Below are positions 59,371 to 64,000 of a stretch of DNA of 64,000 bases, piece by piece. The stretch's first letter is position 1; each line of letters opens with the position of its first letter. The stretch covers positions 693,254 through 757,253 of the forward strand of contig VZTI01002070.1 in NCBI GenBank assembly GCA_013397865.1. Direction: 5' to 3'. The position numbers and the translations under genes were made by a program. The stretch comes from Struthidea cinerea. Taxonomy: Eukaryota; Chordata; Aves; Passeriformes; Corcoracidae. Under the pieces are notes generated by a model. That model was given only the letters and a program-made list of their open reading frames with translations, made no database searches and had not been told where the DNA came from.

Positions 59371-61479
59371 TGAGGCCATGTAATAACACACATGTGACAG
59401 GCTCCTGCTGCTGTCCCTGCACAGCTGTCTGCACGGGCTCCTTCAGCTCTCTCAGACCCCCAGCAGAGGGCAATAAAGAGTTTCTGATCAATTCACTAAA
59501 CCACTTGAAGGGAAATTATAGTTCAAGCCAGGTCGGTGTTTAGAAGACGTAAGCAATTACTGGGCAACGTCTTGTAAGCAGGAAACACATGCTCATCAAT
59601 TTGCAAAGGTATCATTAAAGGGGAAACGAGACAGTATGAAGTTTCAATGTGATTTAGTAATTCATCTAGACAAGGAGGGCATAGTGAAGCTCTGAAATGC
59701 AACCTCTTTGAAACTCAGACTGATCAGACATTTAATCCAGCCCAAACTGCAAACAAATTGAGGCAAAAAAACCTTCAAATTTTTAGTGTACCAGGAAGAG
59801 GGAAACATTTACTGTTTTCCTTGCTGGTGTTTACTCTTGAAGGGGAAAAGCCAATAATATGCCACCAGACGTTTAATTTTCAAGAAGCCTGGTGAAAGGT
59901 GAAAAATACAAACCCCATGCTTCCTGGGTAAAAATTTCTAGAAGAAGTCCTTCGACAGGGCCAGGAATTCATCCAGACACTTACTTCAAAGTAAAGTTTT
60001 CAGCAAGTATTTTTCTAAATAAAGGTAAATCAGATGAAAAGTATGTGGAGTTGTATACAGAGACTTTTCTTTTTATGAAAGCCACGCTCTGCTGGAACTG
60101 ACAGAATTAATCCACTGCATGTTTTTCACATGAGCATAGACTCCCCCCATCAAGCAGTTATTCTATTTATTTTAAATGAATTTAGTATCCATGAAATGTA
60201 CCAAATCACCATCCTTAGAAAATGAAATCTCTTAATGATCAGAACTGCCTCACTAGTGAAATCACCCTCAAAGTGGACAGTTTGTAAGGCAGTCTCTTGT
60301 GCTCTGTGGCCTCCAAATCCATTTTAATCCTTTTCTCCTCTTGCACGGTTGCCAACAACGATGCAAGTAAGCAGCAGGTGTAGTGGCAATGTTTGTGATG
60401 TGGACATCCGTTCAGTAGGAATTAGCCTGAGACTACCAACTCACCAAAAACTGGCCTCCAAAGAAGGGGAAGGGCAGTAGGAGCAAACTTCCGATGTGCC
60501 TGAACCAGAGGGGCTAAGGAGAAAAGCAAGATCCACAGCAAGCAGACCACCTTCTCATTTATAACTGATTTAAGAACTATGCTGAGTTTCATCAGAGGAT
60601 GCAAATTCCAATTATCATTTCACGCATTCTTTAAAGAGGAAATCTTCCATGCCTGGGCTGACCTTGAAAACGCTAACAGCTGCTCTGAAGAGATGGAAAT
60701 GCCAACAAAACTTATCGCGCAGTGCCTGATAAGGCACTTGCTTTTTTAGTTCCACCAGACAGTTCTGATGCTTAAAAATCCTCAGTGAAATCAATCAAGC
60801 ATTTTACTTCCTAGATGTCTGGTGAAAAATTCCACACTACCTTGGAGTCATTGTATGTTTGATTTGCAAATTACACTCCCTTACTCTGTTAAACCTGCAG
60901 CGCTTCTGTGAACGTGCACTGAAAGCGATTTGTGTTCTTCCATTCATAGACTGATAACTTGTACTGGAAGTTAATGATGCAGTGACACTTGGCACAAGTT
61001 TCAGCACTGTGTGTCTGAAAGGGAGCCAAATGCCATTACTCCACCATGGAGGCCTTCATTTTTGTTGTGGTCTGATGTACAACTTCATTAGCAAGCTTTC
61101 ACATGAAATGTACTCTGTCACCGCATAAAGCAGAAGAAATGTATGGGTGTATGTTCACACAATGAAGAAAAAACCAAGATTTACAGCCAGAGGGAAGGAG
61201 TATTTTCTTATCAACCCATAATCTCTGGAAGCGGGCAGCAGATGGGGTCAAAACTTTAATTCATTAATCTCACAAATCCTAAACCATCTCTAGGCCAGGA
61301 CTTTGTGCCTCTTCAAGCCAAAGTGCTGAAATAAACAAATGAGAAAAAAAGCTCAAAAAAACCCCAAAATAGAAAACACAATACATAATCTAAAAATGGA
61401 GCTACTTCTGAGAGTACCCAAATAATACTGCCTTAGACAGTCGATGGGTTTGAGCAAAACTTAGTAAATTACATCAGGC

Positions 61480-62120
61480 CACTCAGGGATCAGTGACACA
61501 AAATTTCGTAGCAACAGCTGGAACGGAGAACCTGGACAAGGAACTTGTTCATGAGAAAGACTGGCTTAACAGAAATGAGTACACATGCAACACTAAAATG
61601 TGCAAATACACAAGCAAGACAGACACAAAAGTCAGTCTTTCAAATGCTGGAGGTCTGCAAATGACAGAGTACCTGGGGATATCAGGTGGAAAAGGATGAC
61701 TGAGAAAAAACCTACACATTAATCCTAAAAGGCATAAGGATGGGAAATTCCAATGGCAGTATGAAGAATATGAAAAACAAATATATATGGGAATGGCTGT
61801 ACAACCATCATCATTCATGCTCTAAAGAGATGTGGTAAAGAGAAAGCTACTAGAATAGCCAGGGAACTGGACAGCTTATCTTACAAAAGAAAGCTAGAAA
61901 AGTTTTGCCTGTCAAATTGGAAAGCTGCAAGAAGATTAACTTACTGCCTATTAATAAAGCAGGCACAGGAACAAACAGGCACATGCTGGAAAAAATTAGA
62001 AAACAGAAGCTAACATTTCTTAGCTATTTGGACAAACTTCCAACAGGAGGTAGAGAAAGGGAGGACAACTTCAAAAACTTAACGAACTGCTTTTATAGGA
62101 GGCTGCTTGAAAGATAAGAG
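61480..62120 (+). mobile_element. Possible ancient CR1/L3-like LINE relic
   Basis: The middle part (about 61815-61905) reads like old CR1/L3 consensus: an AAAGAGATGTGGTAAAG-like start, GGGAACTGGACAGCTTATCT, AGAAAGCTAGAAAAG. Later comes ACAAACTTCCAACAGGAGGT, where younger CR1s have the gap-filled 3' block. No open frame survives. The match is by pattern only. Confidence 0.35.
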
Positions 62121-63288
62121 ACCCGACCAGACATCTTAGACACTGAAGACATCATCATAAGGATTGCCTCTGGAGGGCACTTTTGGTTCTTGTTTTGCTG
62201 CCTGGGGGCTTTGTAAGAGCAATGTCAAAGCCTGACATCTAAAATGGTCTCTCAATCTTATCTTTCCATAGACGCGCTGCAGTGGGGATAACATTGTTAC
62301 ACCTAAGCAATACCTTTGAAACCTGGAAGTGGTCTCCAAAACTCGGTGCACAAGGAAGAAACAATGCACACATCTGGGTCACAAAGCCAACTAAGCTGGT
62401 CTGATTATTAAGACTTGTTTTAACTAGGCTACAGCTTTTCTGTTAACTCTGGACCGACTCTGATCTCAGACAGAAAAACACCAGGGCTAATCTTGCATAG
62501 AGAGCGGTTGATTTTACAAGAGACACAGTCATACGTGCCCCAAGAACGTGCTGGTACTCCATAGAACTGGGAAAGGAAACAAATGACACCATGTGCTGCT
62601 TTCATGAATGTGCCTGTTGATTTTTGAAATCTCATCATTCTCAAAACAGAACAAATCTGGGAACTGAGAATGACGGCCGTTTATATTTTAAATGCAGATG
62701 TGCTTTAACAAATGGTTGCTTCTCATTTATGGACCATAAAATCCACAGGTGCATAGCACCATATGATGATGAAACCACTACTGCTATTGTCTTCAATAAA
62801 CTGATAGTGCCCCTCTCATTCCTTACCAGTGATTATTTATAGTACACTGAGGAAAATGGTTTAGATGGGATTTTTAGTATACAAATATTATGCATATTCA
62901 GAGTGGTGAATAAAGCAATGCAAAAGCCCATGCTGGCTCTGCTGCAAAGTCATTTGGTTATCCGTGTGCATTAGAAATGGCCCACTTACATAATTAGTAT
63001 GAAAAACTGACAGACCTGTAACTGCTCCTGACTGAATACAAGGTAATTTATCTAACTGGAGCTGGCACAGGGAAGAAAATGGGCCTTTGGTATTTTTATC
63101 AAATTTGCATGAACCTGAAGAGAAAGGAGGCCTGCAAGGTTCTGACCTTGCTGGCACCAGTGTGAGAAAGGGATGGAAAGCAAAGAGGTTTCATTCAATT
63201 ATCTTCTCATTAGGTTTCCATAGCAATGGCTCTTTAAGCAGGTCAAAACTTTCTCAGTGGAAACAAACACTGAGCTGCTTGTGAGCTG

Positions 63289-63303
63289 TGCGTGTGTGTG
63301 TGT
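63289..63303. repeat. Short GT microsatellite
   Basis: Run of about seven GT units in the intron at the right edge of the window. Confidence 0.7.
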
Positions 63304-64000
63304 ACTCTGTAGCATCACCAGCATGGAAGTCACCACGCTGGTCCCATGGGCTCGGTCCGGGGACTGGCAGCAGGCAGATGGGGGTACGTCATGTATTTAA
63401 TAACAGAATGCTTGGTCCCAGCCAGGGGCAGATAATTGCCAGCTAAAAACTCTTTGAGAGCAAAGAGCAGGGCCCAGCGCTGCAGGCAATGCTTCCCTGC
63501 TCTCTGTGTACTGCTCACTATGTGCCATCTCAACTCGCTGTGACAAGTCAGACTTTCTTGTGAAATGCGCCCTTCATACTTCCTTGTACAAAATTACCAG
63601 GCTTGAAATCTTCTTCCAGCTGCTCAAAGGCACACTGGCTTCCCTCCTCACGTGTCCCAGGCCGCGTTTGGCTGGCCTCTCACTCCCATTGTGTGGGTTA
63701 TTGTGGGAGTTTCCTGCCCTACTTCTCTTGAGGAGGCTGTTTAAAGGCAGCATGAATAATTTGCCTTTGACTAAATCAGGCCTCAAACAAGTGAAAACAG
63801 GGCCATACACATTCACTGATTCTTTTCGATTCCTGCAAGAACAGGGTATAAAAAAAATGTATCTTAAGTGCAAACATCTCAAGTACAAAAAGCTCTTACT
63901 TCTTTTTCTTCCAATATTCTTTTCCATTTTTAAACCATGCAAAAGGAAGAACTTATTCTCTTAGCAATTAAGTGCAGCCTTTAGCTACCGCACTTTGGGG

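Larger units (their letters stand above)
58274..64000 (-). other. SASH1 intron running off the window (at least 5.7 kb)
   Basis: The next exon upstream (expected to encode a QIEESLGFCSAVS-like segment) was looked for and not found, so it should lie beyond 64000. This stretch holds the CpG-rich block at 59190-59370, a possible LINE relic at 61480-62120, and motif-rich sequence near 60700 and 62880-63110. Confidence 0.75.

Overview
The window is vertebrate nuclear DNA, most likely from a bird. It has long AT-rich introns with GT..AG exons on one strand, and CR1 retroposon fragments ending in the bird/reptile-type ATTCTATGATTCT-like 3' end. There is no bacterial-style gene packing. It carries one protein-coding gene, on the minus strand: SASH1 (SAM and SH3 domain containing 1). 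All homology calls come from reading translations against the remembered SASH1 family sequence; no search was run.

Sixteen SASH1 coding exons were located between 58273 (5') and 11528 (stop). Their lengths sum to 3352 nt. Splicing them at the stated GT/AG sites keeps one frame throughout and gives 1116 codons plus a stop, matching the last ~1116 residues of the ~1247-residue mammalian protein. If the human 20-exon structure holds, these are exons 5-20. The N-terminal ~130 residues and the main promoter lie beyond 64000. Order along the transcript: a basic region, serine-rich linkers, the SLY region, an atypical SH3 fold, the first SAM domain, a long proline-rich exon, the second SAM domain and the stop. 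The 3' UTR probably runs from 11527 down to about 7545 and contains a same-sense CR1 insertion.

Layout: 1-7.5 kb is intergenic sequence downstream of SASH1, with a CR1 fragment and a short CpG-dense island near 6.5 kb. 7.5-11.5 kb is the 3' UTR. 11.5-14.4 kb holds the last three coding exons. 14.4-31 kb holds nine exons, a plus-oriented CR1 and a foldback repeat. 31-39.5 kb holds two annotated-type exons, a perfect 134-bp tandem duplication and a candidate undescribed cassette exon. 39.6-53.8 kb is a 14-kb intron with a GC/CpG-rich block near 43 kb. 53.8-58.3 kb holds four small exons. 58.3-64 kb is the start of a further intron.

The most interesting observation is at 34568-34906. A 339-nt block sits in the SASH1 intron, bounded by a good acceptor (ctttgccag) and a consensus donor (gtgagt). 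It is open over 113 codons, is phase 0 at both ends, and lies between two exons that also meet at phase 0. The open frame also continues without a stop from the upstream exon's donor through this block. It looks like an alternative in-frame coding segment of SASH1 that I cannot match to the known protein.
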